64,000 nt of DNA from Bacteroidales bacterium (GTDB taxonomy: Bacteria; Bacteroidota; Bacteroidia; Bacteroidales; FEN-979): the NCBI GenBank assembly GCA_030681475.1, contig JAUXWT010000108.1, positions 1 to 64,000 of the forward strand, read 5' to 3'. Of this stretch, positions 17,011 through 27,287 are shown piece by piece (position 1 is the stretch's first letter; each line of letters begins with the position of its first letter). A model generated the notes under the pieces. It saw nothing but the letters and a program-made list of their open reading frames with translations, ran no database searches and was not told where the DNA came from. Both the position numbers and the translations under genes were made by a program.

Positions 17011-19698
17011 ATGTCAAAGCCGAAAGTTTCTGCTGAAACCCCTTTGATGAAGCAATACAATGGCATCAAGGCGAAGTATCCGGATGCGTTGTTGCTTTTC
17101 AGGGTGGGTGATTTTTACGAAACTTTCGGCGAAGATGCCATCCGGGCATCAAATATCCTGGGAATTGTACTTACAAGACTTGCCAATGGATCAGGCACCT
17201 ACATGGAACTGGCCGGTTTTCCGCACCATTCACTCGATCTGTACCTTCCGAAACTTGTTAAAGCCGGCTTGCGCGTTGCCATTTGCGATCAGCTTGAGGA
17301 TCCGAGACTGACAAAAACGATTGTCAAACGTGGTGTAACAGAGCTTGTTACCCCCGGCGTGTCGTATCATGATAAAATATTGGACCAGAAAGAGAATAAT
17401 TTTCTGGCCGGCATACACCTTGCCCCAAAGATTTCCGGGATCTCCTTTCTGGATATTTCAACCGGTGAGTTTTACATCTCCCAGGGGAATTTTGAATACA
17501 TTGATAAGCTGATCCAGAGTTTCCGTCCGAGCGAAGTGATCATCCAGAAGAGTAAAAGGCAGGAGTTCACCGAGCTGTTTGGCAGTAAATTTTACATCTC
17601 AACTTTTGACGACTGGGTTTTTACCTCAGATTTTTCGAACGATCTTTTACTTAAGCACTTCGGGACTGTTTCACTGAAAGGATTCGGCGTGGAGAACCTT
17701 GACATGGGCGTGATCGCTGCAGGGGCATCTTTGCATTATCTTGCCGAAACACAGCACGATAAGGTGCAACATATCTGCAAGCTGAGCCGGATCGAGGAGG
17801 ATAATTATTTATGGCTCGATCGCTTCACCATCCGGAACCTGGAGCTATTGAATTCTGTGAATGAAAATGCGAAGACGCTCCTGGATGTTCTCGATCAGAC
17901 GGTCTCCCCAATGGGTTCGCGGCAATTGAGGCGTTGGATCATCCTTCCGCTGAAGAACCGCCAACCCATTGAAGAGCGGCTTGACGCCGTCGAGTATTTT
18001 ACAAAAAATACGCAGGCATCCGATCAGTTCCGTCATCATTTTCAACAGATCGGCGATCTGGAGCGGTTGATCTCCAAGGTAGCTGTGGCAAGGGTGAATC
18101 CCCGCGAGATGATCTACCTGAAACGGGCGCTTGATTCCATTGAAGAGGTTAAAACCTTGTGCGAAACATCAGGCAATGAGGGGTTGAGGAAAATTGGCGA
18201 CCAGCTCAATATCTGCAACCTTGTACGCGAACGCATCGGCCGTGAGATAAATCCCGATCCTCCGGCGCTTGCAATTAAAGGAAACATCATCCGCGAAGGC
18301 CTTGATGCCGAGCTTGATGAACTCCGCGGACTGGCCTACTCAGGAAAAGATTTTTTATTGCAGATCCAGCAGCGCGAGATCGAACGAACCGGAATCTCCT
18401 CGTTAAAGATCGGCTTTACCAATGTTTTCGGCTATTATCTCGAGGTGACCCATGTGCATAAGGAGAAGGTGCCGCCGGAGTGGCAGCGAAAGCAAACGCT
18501 GGTGAATGCTGAACGGTACATCACGGAGGAGTTGAAAATATATGAAGAGAAGATCCTTCATGCCGAAGAGAAGATACTGGAGATCGAGTTAAAATTGTAC
18601 AACGATCTGATATTGTTCCTGGCTGATTACATCCAGCCTGTGCAGCTTAATGCCTCGCTGGTTGCACGCCTGGATGTTCTGGTCTCTTTTGCTGTTTGCG
18701 CCGTAAAGTACCGGTACGTACGGCCGGAGTTGAACGATACATTTATCCTCGATATAAAAAATGGCCGCCATCCTGTCATTGAGCGACAAATGAAACCCGG
18801 AGAAGATTACATTGCCAACGATGTTTACCTTGATGACCGTTCGCAGCAGATCATCATACTCACCGGGCCGAACATGTCGGGAAAATCGGCGCTGCTGCGA
18901 CAGACCGCACTCATCGTCCTGATGGCGCAGATGGGGGGCTTCGTTCCGGCCGACCGTGCCGTTATCGGTCTGGTTGACAAGGTGTTTACCCGGGTTGGCG
19001 CCTCCGATAACATCTCTTCCGGCGAATCCACCTTTATGGTCGAAATGAATGAGACGGCCAGCATTCTCAACAACATCTCCAACCGCAGCCTGATCCTGCT
19101 GGATGAGATCGGACGCGGCACCAGCACCTACGACGGGATAAGCATTGCCTGGGCCATCGCCGAATTTTTGCACCAGCATCCGCTGTTTAAGCCCAAAGTG
19201 CTGTTCGCCACCCATTATCATGAGTTGAATGAGATGGCGGGGTTGATGCCGCGGATCAAGAATTATCATGTAGCGGTAAAGGAAATTCAGAACAAGGTGA
19301 TTTTTCTGAGAAAAATATTGCCTGGGGGCAGCGAGCACAGTTTCGGGATCCATGTGGCCAAAATGGCGGGAATACCGCAATCAGTTCTTGAAAAGGCCGG
19401 CGAGATGTTGCGCCAGTTGGAAGATAGTCATGCAGCCGAAGGACTTGGACAGCACAGCCGGCCTCACGGTTCAGATCAACGGAACAAAAAAGGAAGACCC
19501 GGAGATCATTCCGTCCGTCGGACAACATCTGGGATCCCGGATCCCGGAGCCGGATACCAGTTGAGTTTTATCCAGCTTGACGATCCGCTGTTGCAGCAGA
19601 TCAAGGAAGACATTCTGAACACAGAAATAAATACGCTGACACCGGTAGAGGCGTTGATGAAATTGAACGAAATCAAAAAATTGCTTGAAAAAAAGTAG
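17011..19698 (+). CDS. mutS: DNA mismatch repair protein MutS
   Basis: An 895-residue mismatch sensor. The N-terminal domain has the mismatch-binding Phe-x-Glu in [11 protein letters not shown] (residues ~33-43). The connector, lever and clamp domains follow. The ABC-type ATPase has Walker [14 protein letters not shown] (~619), a signature around [14 protein letters not shown], Walker [13 protein letters not shown] and the H-loop ATHYHEL. A variable linker (~residues 807-852) before the C-terminal [12 protein letters not shown] helix contains a degenerate heptamer repeat (GGATCCC twice, then GGAGCC and GGATACC, 19532-19558). Divergent from the SpoU gene. Confidence 0.97.
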   Translation: MSKPKVSAETPLMKQYNGIKAKYPDALLLFRVGDFYETFGEDAIRASNILGIVLTRLANGSGTYMELAGFPHHSLDLYLPKLVKAGLRVAICDQLEDPRLTKTIVKRGVTELVTPGVSYHDKILDQKENNFLAGIHLAPKISGISFLDISTGEFYISQGNFEYIDKLIQSFRPSEVIIQKSKRQEFTELFGSKFYISTFDDWVFTSDFSNDLLLKHFGTVSLKGFGVENLDMGVIAAGASLHYLAETQHDKVQHICKLSRIEEDNYLWLDRFTIRNLELLNSVNENAKTLLDVLDQTVSPMGSRQLRRWIILPLKNRQPIEERLDAVEYFTKNTQASDQFRHHFQQIGDLERLISKVAVARVNPREMIYLKRALDSIEEVKTLCETSGNEGLRKIGDQLNICNLVRERIGREINPDPPALAIKGNIIREGLDAELDELRGLAYSGKDFLLQIQQREIERTGISSLKIGFTNVFGYYLEVTHVHKEKVPPEWQRKQTLVNAERYITEELKIYEEKILHAEEKILEIELKLYNDLILFLADYIQPVQLNASLVARLDVLVSFAVCAVKYRYVRPELNDTFILDIKNGRHPVIERQMKPGEDYIANDVYLDDRSQQIIILTGPNMSGKSALLRQTALIVLMAQMGGFVPADRAVIGLVDKVFTRVGASDNISSGESTFMVEMNETASILNNISNRSLILLDEIGRGTSTYDGISIAWAIAEFLHQHPLFKPKVLFATHYHELNEMAGLMPRIKNYHVAVKEIQNKVIFLRKILPGGSEHSFGIHVAKMAGIPQSVLEKAGEMLRQLEDSHAAEGLGQHSRPHGSDQRNKKGRPGDHSVRRTTSGIPDPGAGYQLSFIQLDDPLLQQIKEDILNTEINTLTPVEALMKLNEIKKLLEKK

Positions 19699-19717
19699 GA
19701 GGAATTGAAAATTTTAC

Positions 19718-19725
19718 TAAATTTG
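19718..19725 (+). promoter_or_regulatory. -7 promoter box of tRNA-Gly
   Basis: TAAATTTG, 19 bp before the first tRNA base. Confidence 0.5.
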
Positions 19726-19743
19726 CAACCTCAAAATTACCAT

Positions 19744-19816
<73 letters not shown>

Positions 19817-19829
19817 CAAAAAAAAAATG

Positions 19830-19956
19830 AACTGTAGAGGCGCAAAAAAATTACAACAGATGCGCGATAAATTTAACAATAGAGGCGCAATAAATTTAAC
19901 AGTAGAGGCGCAATAAATTTAACAGTAGAGGCGCATTACGATGCGCCTCTACTGTT
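19830..19956. repeat. Tandem repeat ending in a perfect palindrome between two tRNA genes
   Basis: Units of about 23 bp with the core AACAGTAGAGGCGCA plus ATAAATTT occur at 19830, 19855 (shortened), 19875 and 19898. The fifth (19921-19936) forms a perfect 16-bp inverted repeat with 19941-19956 around a 4-nt loop. The units differ by small substitutions. There are no unique spacers, so it is not a CRISPR. It may be a REP-like palindromic family that has amplified its left half. Confidence 0.85.
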
Positions 19957-19992
19957 CACACCCACACTCACACCCAAACCCACACTCCCCTC

Positions 19993-20076
19993 GCCCTGGT
20001 GGTGGAACTGGTAGACACGCAGGACTTAAAATCCTGTGGCTTCGCGGCCGTGCGGGTTCAAGTCCCGCCCGGGGTA
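19993..20076 (+). tRNA. tRNA-Leu (anticodon TAA)
   Basis: 84-nt class II tRNA. The acceptor is GCCCTGG paired with CCGGGGT (two G-U pairs); the anticodon stem CAGGA/TCCTG encloses CTTAAAA (anticodon TAA); a long variable arm contains GGCTTCGCGGCC; the T-arm is GCGGGTTCAAGTCCCGC. No CCA is encoded. Confidence 0.95.
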
Positions 20077-20080
20077 CTTC

Positions 20081-20120
20081 GAAAAGTCCAACTAATTGAT
20101 TATCAGTGGTTGGACTTTTC
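20081..20120 (+). terminator. Terminator after tRNA-Leu
   Basis: Perfect 12-bp stem GAAAAGTCCAAC / GTTGGACTTTTC with a 16-nt loop, starting 5 bases after the tRNA. The T-rich 3' arm supports intrinsic termination. Confidence 0.7.
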
Positions 20121-20132
20121 GTTTATACGATT

Positions 20133-20152
20133 TCGCATAACCCTCGCATAAC
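20133..20152. repeat. Paired 9-bp direct repeat downstream of tRNA-Leu
   Basis: TCGCATAAC occurs twice, 2 bp apart, 57 bp after the tRNA end. Short direct repeats beside a tRNA 3' end can be integrase-binding sites or an integration scar; nothing else proves that here. Confidence 0.3.
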
Positions 20153-20188
20153 TCGTCTGAAATTCAACATGATATATTATAATGTAAC

Positions 20189-20344
20189 TCAATAAATGAA
20201 TGTAACCATTTTAATAATTTTCTTTTTCATGCTTTCACCTACTGTATATTTATATTCTCTGCTAAAATCTTTTGTAAACTGAAATATTTCCGGCAAAAGG
20301 TCGTAGCAAGCCTTGTAAACAGGTAAATCATAATGTAGTCCAAC
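20189..20344 (-). pseudogene. Fragment of an Avd-like four-helix-bundle protein
   Basis: The minus strand reads GLHYDLPVYKACYDLLPEIF followed by QFTKDFSREYKYTVGESMKK and KIIKMVTFIY, then a stop. This matches the first half of the small four-helix-bundle proteins related to Avd (accessory variability determinant of diversity-generating retroelements) and to 23S intervening-sequence proteins, which are about 120 residues. The C-terminal half, normally opening with an Arg-Ala-Asn motif, is missing. No start codon is obvious at the N-terminal edge, which abuts the 5'-truncated T9SS gene. No reverse transcriptase or template repeat is present, so it is read as a remnant. Confidence 0.55.
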
Positions 20345-20369
20345 CAGCAATCCTGTTTTCAGTTTCAAA

Positions 20370-22496
20370 ATGGGTTGTCCCACAACCGGAGATCCCTGCC
20401 TGGATATCCTTACGGTACCAGGTTGCGGAACATCTTTCAACATATCTCCCACGACCGGTACCGGCCTGCTGGATCCGGACTGCTCCGGAGCCAATGAACA
20501 GGGGACAGAGCAGATATTCAGCTTTACACCCGATAATACCGGCCTGCATGCCATTGGCATAACATCCAACAACAATGGCGATGCTCTTTCACTCAGCTAC
20601 AAGGCGGCCTCCGGAGGGTGTAACAGTACCGGCTGGAATTGCATTAATAACGGTTTTACAGGAACCCCTGAATATTTTATAACGCTCACTGGTGGAACAG
20701 AATACTACTTCCTTTTTGACCGTCTGTATAACAATACGACAAACACGGAAACCTTTACTGCGAAATTTATCTGTCCTGGCGCAAATGATCCATGCACTGG
20801 TATCAAATCCCTCACTTGTGGTATAACTGAGACCGACACGATTACAAGTAATCTTGGCTTTTTAAATGCAAGTTGCTCAGGTAGTGATGAGGAAGGCGAA
20901 GAACAGATATACTCTTTCACAACAGCTGTATCAGATACATATACCATTGATTTCCAGTCGAACAACAATGCAGATGGCTTGGCAATATTGTATAGGGAAG
21001 CGGGCAGCGGCTGTAACAACACAGGATGGATCTGCCTCTCAAATAGCTTTACCGGTACAGGTAATCTGAATGTTTCCCTGACTGCAGGCATGTCATACTA
21101 CTTTATGTTCGACCGGGAATTCACGAACCAGGCAAATGAGGAGATTTATTCATTTATTTTTATTTGTCCGGGTCCTGTCGTATTTAATGTTACCGGCGGG
21201 GGTGGCTTTTGTCCCGGCGGACCAGGCTTGACTATCGGCCTGGATGGTTCGGAAACCGGTGTTGACTACCAGTTAATAAAAGATGGTGCAGATTTTGGCG
21301 CCAGCATCCCGGGAACAGGCAGTCCCCTGGCATGGGATAACATGCTGGAAGGGATCTATACCGTTAAAGCAATTACCACTTCCGGAACTACAAATATGAA
21401 CGGGAGCGCTGTCATATCATTATATGCTCTTCCTGTTCCGACCATTACCGGACTTGAAACCGTTTGCAGAACCAGTTCATCAGGTATTGCATATGCTACT
21501 GAACCCGGTATGTCAAATTATTTATGGACAGTCTCTGCAGGCGGAACTATCACTGCCGGAAATGGCACAGCTGAAATAACAGTCAACTGGGCAGGGTCAG
21601 GAACTCAAACGGTTTATGTGTCTTATAATAGTACCCAGGGTTGTCCTGCTGCAGAACCCACTGTTTTGATCGTGACTGTTTATTCAACGCCAGATGCACC
21701 TGGCCCGATAACCGGTCTTTCTGATGTTTGTATCAGTGCAACCGGAGTGATATATTCCGTGCCGCCAATGCAGTTTGTTACCTCTTATAACTGGACAGTT
21801 CCTTTGGGCGCTTCAATCACTTCAGGCACTGGAACAAACGAGATAACGGTTGACTTCCCAAATACCCCTTCAACCGGTAACTTCTCGGTGATTGCAGAAA
21901 ATCCATGCTCTACCGGGCCCCCTTTAATAAATTACCCGGTAAATATTAATCCTCAGTTGGAGGGCCAATTATACCTGAATAACATAACCATTGAGAATAA
22001 CCAGGTTGAATGTCAGTCGGCGCAAAACATTACGGTAGGCGGAGCCGGCACACCCTTCCTGGTTTTATCCGGGGGGCAGGCCACTTTGATAGCCAGTGAG
22101 AATATTATGATGCTTCAGGGAACAATGGTAAAATCAGGAGGGTATCTTCATGGATTTATTACAACGCAATGCATCCCATGCAGTTCAATGAAACTTGCCG
22201 GTGAGAATCCCAGGGGTAATGGGGCGGGGCAGGCGGCAAATCCTGAAAAAGAACTTTCCCGGATATTCCCCAACCCAAACAGTGGAAAATTCACCCTTAC
22301 TCAACAGGGAGAAATGACATACCTGATTGTTAAAGTCGAAATTTAAACCACACATGGAAAGAAAATACATTCAAAAGTATTACAGGGGGAACAGAAACAT
22401 GAATTTGATATTTCTGATAATCCGGCATCAACCTTCATCGTAAAAGTGATTGCCGGAGAATATGTCGAAATGAAAAAAGTCGTACTAACCAGGTAA
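20370..22496 (+). pseudogene. Decayed T9SS-exported cell-surface protein
   Basis: The open frame runs 658 codons to a TAA at 22344-22346. The same frame continues after it for another 49 codons to 22496 and completes a type A T9SS sorting domain (THGKKIHSKV, then STFIVKVIAGEYVEMKKVVL, TR). The TAA replaces what is normally a Tyr codon. The N-terminus lacks any signal peptide and an in-frame stop lies 13 codons upstream, so the 5' end is also lost. Content: two ~115-residue repeats (GEEQIYSFT and EGTEQIFSF-type, with paired cysteines), Ig/PKD-like domains (GITGLETVC, ITGLSDVC), a pre-sorting module with SGGQATLIASENI and GTMVKSGGYLHGFI, then FPNPNSGKF. If expressed it could be neither exported nor anchored correctly. 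Confidence 0.75.
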
Positions 22497-22703
22497 TACA
22501 ATTTCTGTATAAAATTTACTTCCGGTAAAATGAAATTAACTTGGTAGTTATTAACCCAACAACCGAAATGACATAACAGAAGACCATATGACGGTATTTT
22601 TAGCAGACTGAAACGATCTTCCTTTGATAGGATTTGAATATGATTTTCAAAATATTGCTAATAAAGATTGCCCTGGTCAAGGAATTCTTTTATTGAAAAA
22701 CGT

Positions 22704-22754
22704 CATCGAAAAAGCCGGGTCCATTTACCTGGAATCCCGGCTTTTCGATGTTTT
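22704..22754. terminator. Bidirectional terminator
   Basis: A long stem, CATCGAAAA-GCCGGG with CCCGGCTTTTCGATG (one bulged A), loop of about 16 nt, followed by TTTT. It lies between the decayed T9SS gene (plus) and the end of the T9SS beta-helix gene (minus). Confidence 0.75.
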
Positions 22755-22821
22755 AAGGTATCCTGCCTAACACCTTTGGCGAAGAACCTGCCAATTGAAA
22801 GACAGTGTGCAGGGGGTGGTC

Positions 22822-25800
22822 TTACCTTGTCTTGATCAGTTTAATGATTTCGGTATAATCACCGGCAATCACCTTCACAAAGTAAAGACCAGCTGAAAGT
22901 GAGGAGGTTACAAATCCATCTTTCTTTTCACCGTTCATTTGCGAGGAGAGTAACTTTTTACCACGCATGTCATATACTTCGACCATTACGTTTGCGTATT
23001 GCCGGCTGCTTTTTTGCACGATGATGAAATTACCATTGGTAGGGTTCGGGTAAAGCGTGAAACGGGCATGCTCCATATTTGACAAAGACTCTTCTTTGGC
23101 TGAAGTAATTTCCGTTTTCTTTGTGGGAGGAGGACACCACGGACCTCCAGGCGAGATGTATCCGTGCATTTTTCCGCCCTCAAACACCCTGGTTCCGGCG
23201 TAGTAGATAATGTTTGTGCCGGCAATAAAAGTGGCCTCACCGCCACTCTGGATGGTAAAGGTTTCTGGTGAGACTGCAACATAAATGGTTTCCTGGGCGT
23301 TATAACAATTGATCACGGATGGAAGTACCTCACCCGAAACATTAGTATTGACAGGAACATCAGCCAGGGTCTCAAACGAATAAACCGCGGTGTAGGCGCT
23401 GAAACTACCCCCGCCGCAGTTCGAACGAACATATACATCATAGGTTGTGCTTGCCGAGAGACCGGTTATTGGATTTACTGTGCTGGAAGTTGTCGGGGTT
23501 CCTGAACTGGTCGGAGCAGGCAAGGGGGATATGCCATAAACATACTCCCACGCAGTTTCAGTGCCGGCGGCTGTCCAGCTCAAATTGGCACCACCGGAGG
23601 TAATCGAACCTACGGTTACACCGGAAGGCGGAAGACACGGGGGAATAGATGTAAATTCATCTGCACCAATATCAGGCGGAGAGAGGCGAGTGTTACCGTC
23701 AAAATCAGTTGTGATTCCGACAATTGTTATACCACCTGATTCGATCGGGGTAGGTGTTGTTGTTAAAATGTGCAAATCCGGCGTTGCTGCGTTTGTCGGA
23801 TCAATGTAAGGCGGAGATATCGAGACCGAATTGGCATCAAATGCCGGGTTCGCCGTTTTCCATTCTAACAATGTTATTTGATCTGCTGCAGTAGATCGTC
23901 CGATAGTTCCTCCATTCCCATCCGCAAAAAGATCATTAAAGTCTGATGTTAAACCAGCCGATGTTGCAACTGCGTCATAAATCGCATAATGGCGACCGGT
24001 ATTGTCAGCAGGTGTACCTGTACTCGCCCGGTTATTCCAGAAAATATTATTCCTGACGTCAATCGTTGAGCCATATCGTCTGATAAAGCAAGCAGAATTC
24101 TGAGTTTCCCCTCCCTGTGTGCCACCGACAAACACACTATTAAACCAGATGTTGTGAATGGATACCGCAGTTGAGTACTCACAGATCCCCCAGACAATCG
24201 GGTTGATACCTGTAGAAATATCCGTTCCTAAGCGGATCATATTATTGACAACGTTCCATGATCCATCATAAAGATAAACTCCCTGTACAGCGGCTGTTAA
24301 ACTCGATGAAGCAATCGTAAGATTATAGATAAAATTACGGTCAATTATCCCAAAAGCGGTTGAGCCACCCCTGACCAGAATACCGTTGATATACACTGCC
24401 TGGGTTGCCGCTGTATTTGATAAATCGCGTATAGTATTGTCTGTTATTGAATGGTTGGCAAGAGTTGAAGCACATACGATACCCTGCATTGCTGCCGGGT
24501 TGCTCGACGAAACGGCAGTACTCGTGGATGTTATGTTTCGAATTGTATTACCTGAAATTGTGTGACCACCAACAGCACTCGAGGCTTCAATTCCGGTGAA
24601 AAAAGAGACTGACCCGGTACTTGTATGCTGAAGATTGGCAATGAGATTATTTGTGGCAATCAAAGGAGTTCCGGAATTGGTACTGCTGATTCCCACTAAA
24701 TAAGTATTTGCATTGCTTGTAATACTATTTGCAGTTGTTGCACTACCAATCGTATTGTTGTCTACCGTTATACCTGTGCCGGCAGTACCCTCGATTCGAA
24801 TGCCAAAGAATCTGTTCGCACCCGTTCCCGCGATGGTAATACCGCCGATGGAGTTGTTCGAAAAATTAAATATACCCGGAGTACCTGTCCCTGAAAGAAT
24901 GCCGTAAAAATAACCAGCTGCGGAACCCGTGAATGTTATACTTCCGGTCGCATCCTGCCGGCCGATGGTATTGCCGGTTATATTCCCGACATTTACTGAT
25001 CCGGTGACAGCAGAAATTGCCGAGTTTATAGTTGAAGTGGAAGTTGTGGAGATCGAAATATTCCGAATGGTGTTGCCCTGAACGCTGGAAGCAGTGGTGG
25101 TACCAACAGACAGGCGGATGCCAATGAAGGTGTGAGTGGTTGCGCCGTTCTGGACCCAGGGGGTACCTCCGGCATTCGGTGCCATTCCGCCGATGTAATT
25201 GTTTGTCACCCTAAAATTGTTGCCAGTTGTGTTGGCAAGGCTTATCCCGATAAACCCGGTTGCTGTTGTCGTGTGGGTCCTGGTCACTGTCTGGTAAAGA
25301 CTGTTTCCCTTTATCAACCAGTCAGAACTTCCGCTGGAAGCAAAAACACCGATCGCAACTGTTGAGGCAGTGTTTATATAAAAGTTAAAAATGTTGTTGT
25401 CGGAGATCGTGATACCGCTGTTGAATCGCTCAGGTGTTGTGGTTGTTCCCGAGGAGTATATGCAGTTTGTCGGTGTTGTTGTTCCGGCGCTGATATTGCA
25501 ATGATCGATCGTGTTGTCATCATTGCCGGTTGTACCCGTGGTGGTGCTGAAGAACACGACACCGCTTGATGCTGATGTAACCACACCAAGTAGGTTACAA
25601 TACGTGATTGTATTATTTGTAGCGTCATTGATGAACCGGACAGTTGCACCACTGGTGCTTGCGTTCGAAATCGTGAGTTCTTTTGCACCCCCTGTTCCGC
25701 CGGGCTGCCCGTTAATTGTAACAAATTTCCCTGCATTCAGGTATATAATCGCAGTGGTATTGGAACCGGAAATAGTAAGTCCTGTGGCGTCTGACGCCGG

Positions 25801-27012
25801 CTGGATAGATAATGTATTGGAAGAAGATAATCCGGGAATTGAACCAATTGTAATAGGATATGCTTCGGTGGCGCTTGTATATGTTGATTGTAATTCCAAT
25901 ATTGTTGCCCCGGCCAAGCCGTTAGCGTTCAATGCGGCTATTGCAGCAGTAATATTTGAATAATCGCCTGTTGGACCAACACTCTTTGTGCCACTGACAG
26001 ATGGGATTGAAGTCCAGTTGAAACCATTTAGCGAAGCGCTGAAAACACCTTCGCCAAGTGCATAGACTTTCCAGTAGTAAAGCGTGCCGGGAGCCAATCC
26101 TGTTGCATCGAATGTTACAACATTCATGGCAGCGTTACCCGCCAGCGAATAGGTGATATTATCTGTTGATCGGAAGACCGCGTAGCCGGCTTCATCCGGG
26201 GAGTCGATCCAGTTCAGTGTCATGCTTGAGAGGGTAATGCTTGTAAAACTCATTGGACTACCTGGCGGTGACGGAGGTGTTGAAGGAGGTGTGAAAGTAT
26301 ACACTGTCCGGCTCCCTTGAGATGTAGATGCTAAATTAGCAATAAGAACACTTGCAGCAAATGAATTTGCTGCTGGTGATGCTGTTGCAGCATAGGTAGG
26401 TGTTGCTGCGACAGTTACAGAACCTCCTGTAGTAGCAGTATTTGATGAAGAGATGAAAATAGATCTTGTTTGTGCGGAGGAAGCGGAGTTGTAAATCTCG
26501 CCATAAATATATTCAATCTTTCCGGATCCCTCATACAGCAGTGCTTGCATATTCCCGGCTCCGGTAATATTGACATAATTTACATAAAATTGGTTCCACT
26601 CTACCACTAAGATTCTGTTTGGGGCAGTTCCAATTACTTTAAATGACATGCCATTATTTACTTCATTGTCTCCACTCATGGGAGCAAGTATCGGCACTGA
26701 AGCAGAATAGGCTGAAATGCCCCCTGCCTGAATAACAGTAGTGCCCAGTCTGATCTGACCATTTGAATTTGCGCTGAATTGCGAATAGGCAACACCCATG
26801 AAATTAAAGGTGAAGCCAATGTTATTTACAGTTGAGGCCACATCATCCTGGTTACCGGTCAGCAGAACAGTAGCACCGGATGAAATGTCTTCCAAAGAGC
26901 CAGTGAAGGCATAATTAAATGTGTAATTCGCCGTGCTCGGTTGTGCAACCGTTGTCGAACTAATAAGTGCAAATAGTCCAACAGCCAATAAGATCCTGTA
27001 AGGTTTTTCCAT
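22822..27012 (-). CDS. Large T9SS surface protein: Fn3 domains, right-handed beta-helix, type A sorting domain
   Basis: A 1396-residue secreted protein. It has a signal peptide (residues 1-23, ending TTVAQ); an N-terminal lectin-like beta-sandwich (~25-245, FNFMGVAYSQFSANSNGQI); a fibronectin-III domain (~255-335, SITLSSMTLNWIDSPDEAGY); a long region of parallel beta-helix repeats rich in NxIxN/GNTI motifs (~345-1130); a second Fn3 (~1150-1225); a pre-sorting module (VSGEVLPSVINCYNAQETIY, SGGEATFIAGTNI, GGKMHGYI); and a T9SS type A domain beginning FTLYPNPTNGNF and ending EIIKLIKTR. The beta-helix suggests polysaccharide binding or lyase-like activity, but no catalytic residues were recognised. 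Shares its last two modules with the neighbouring decayed gene. Confidence 0.88.
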   Translation of the reverse strand: MEKPYRILLAVGLFALISSTTVAQPSTANYTFNYAFTGSLEDISSGATVLLTGNQDDVASTVNNIGFTFNFMGVAYSQFSANSNGQIRLGTTVIQAGGISAYSASVPILAPMSGDNEVNNGMSFKVIGTAPNRILVVEWNQFYVNYVNITGAGNMQALLYEGSGKIEYIYGEIYNSASSAQTRSIFISSSNTATTGGSVTVAATPTYAATASPAANSFAASVLIANLASTSQGSRTVYTFTPPSTPPSPPGSPMSFTSITLSSMTLNWIDSPDEAGYAVFRSTDNITYSLAGNAAMNVVTFDATGLAPGTLYYWKVYALGEGVFSASLNGFNWTSIPSVSGTKSVGPTGDYSNITAAIAALNANGLAGATILELQSTYTSATEAYPITIGSIPGLSSSNTLSIQPASDATGLTISGSNTTAIIYLNAGKFVTINGQPGGTGGAKELTISNASTSGATVRFINDATNNTITYCNLLGVVTSASSGVVFFSTTTGTTGNDDNTIDHCNISAGTTTPTNCIYSSGTTTTPERFNSGITISDNNIFNFYINTASTVAIGVFASSGSSDWLIKGNSLYQTVTRTHTTTATGFIGISLANTTGNNFRVTNNYIGGMAPNAGGTPWVQNGATTHTFIGIRLSVGTTTASSVQGNTIRNISISTTSTSTINSAISAVTGSVNVGNITGNTIGRQDATGSITFTGSAAGYFYGILSGTGTPGIFNFSNNSIGGITIAGTGANRFFGIRIEGTAGTGITVDNNTIGSATTANSITSNANTYLVGISSTNSGTPLIATNNLIANLQHTSTGSVSFFTGIEASSAVGGHTISGNTIRNITSTSTAVSSSNPAAMQGIVCASTLANHSITDNTIRDLSNTAATQAVYINGILVRGGSTAFGIIDRNFIYNLTIASSSLTAAVQGVYLYDGSWNVVNNMIRLGTDISTGINPIVWGICEYSTAVSIHNIWFNSVFVGGTQGGETQNSACFIRRYGSTIDVRNNIFWNNRASTGTPADNTGRHYAIYDAVATSAGLTSDFNDLFADGNGGTIGRSTAADQITLLEWKTANPAFDANSVSISPPYIDPTNAATPDLHILTTTPTPIESGGITIVGITTDFDGNTRLSPPDIGADEFTSIPPCLPPSGVTVGSITSGGANLSWTAAGTETAWEYVYGISPLPAPTSSGTPTTSSTVNPITGLSASTTYDVYVRSNCGGGSFSAYTAVYSFETLADVPVNTNVSGEVLPSVINCYNAQETIYVAVSPETFTIQSGGEATFIAGTNIIYYAGTRVFEGGKMHGYISPGGPWCPPPTKKTEITSAKEESLSNMEHARFTLYPNPTNGNFIIVQKSSRQYANVMVEVYDMRGKKLLSSQMNGEKKDGFVTSSLSAGLYFVKVIAGDYTEIIKLIKTR

Positions 27013-27229
27013 CGTTTTATAATTTTGGTTGTTTTTGTCACAAAAAACGATATTCCTACACTAAGAACCAATATATATTTTTTCAATTTGTAATATTCCA
27101 AGATGATTATTTGTAAATGATTTTTACATATATCCTATGTTGTATATTTTCATTACATTTTGAATATCAGAATTATACGTCAAAAAAATATGAATAACAA
27201 TAAAAAAAGATTAATTATTCTAATCTAAT

Positions 27230-27243
27230 TTGTAAATTTACAA
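27230..27243. promoter_or_regulatory. 14-bp palindrome in a divergent intergenic region
   Basis: TTGTAAATTTACAA is perfectly symmetric and lies 44 bp upstream of the ATG at 27288, in the gap between the T9SS gene and the AT-rich gene. It could be an operator for a dimeric regulator; AT-rich context makes chance possible. Confidence 0.3.
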
Positions 27244-27287
27244 GGTAAGTTAGATAAACACGTATAAAGTAGAGCTTAAGGATAATT

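Noticed and set aside
18589-19380. 263-codon minus-strand frame inside mutS
   Set aside because: Antisense to the MutS ATPase domain; no domain recognised.
19830-19956. Possible CRISPR array
   Set aside because: Units are contiguous tandem copies of about 23 bp without unique spacers, and the last one forms a palindrome; no cas genes are present.
20189-22496. Active diversity-generating retroelement
   Set aside because: Only half an Avd-like gene is present; no reverse transcriptase, template repeat or variable repeat was seen, and the adjacent surface gene is broken.
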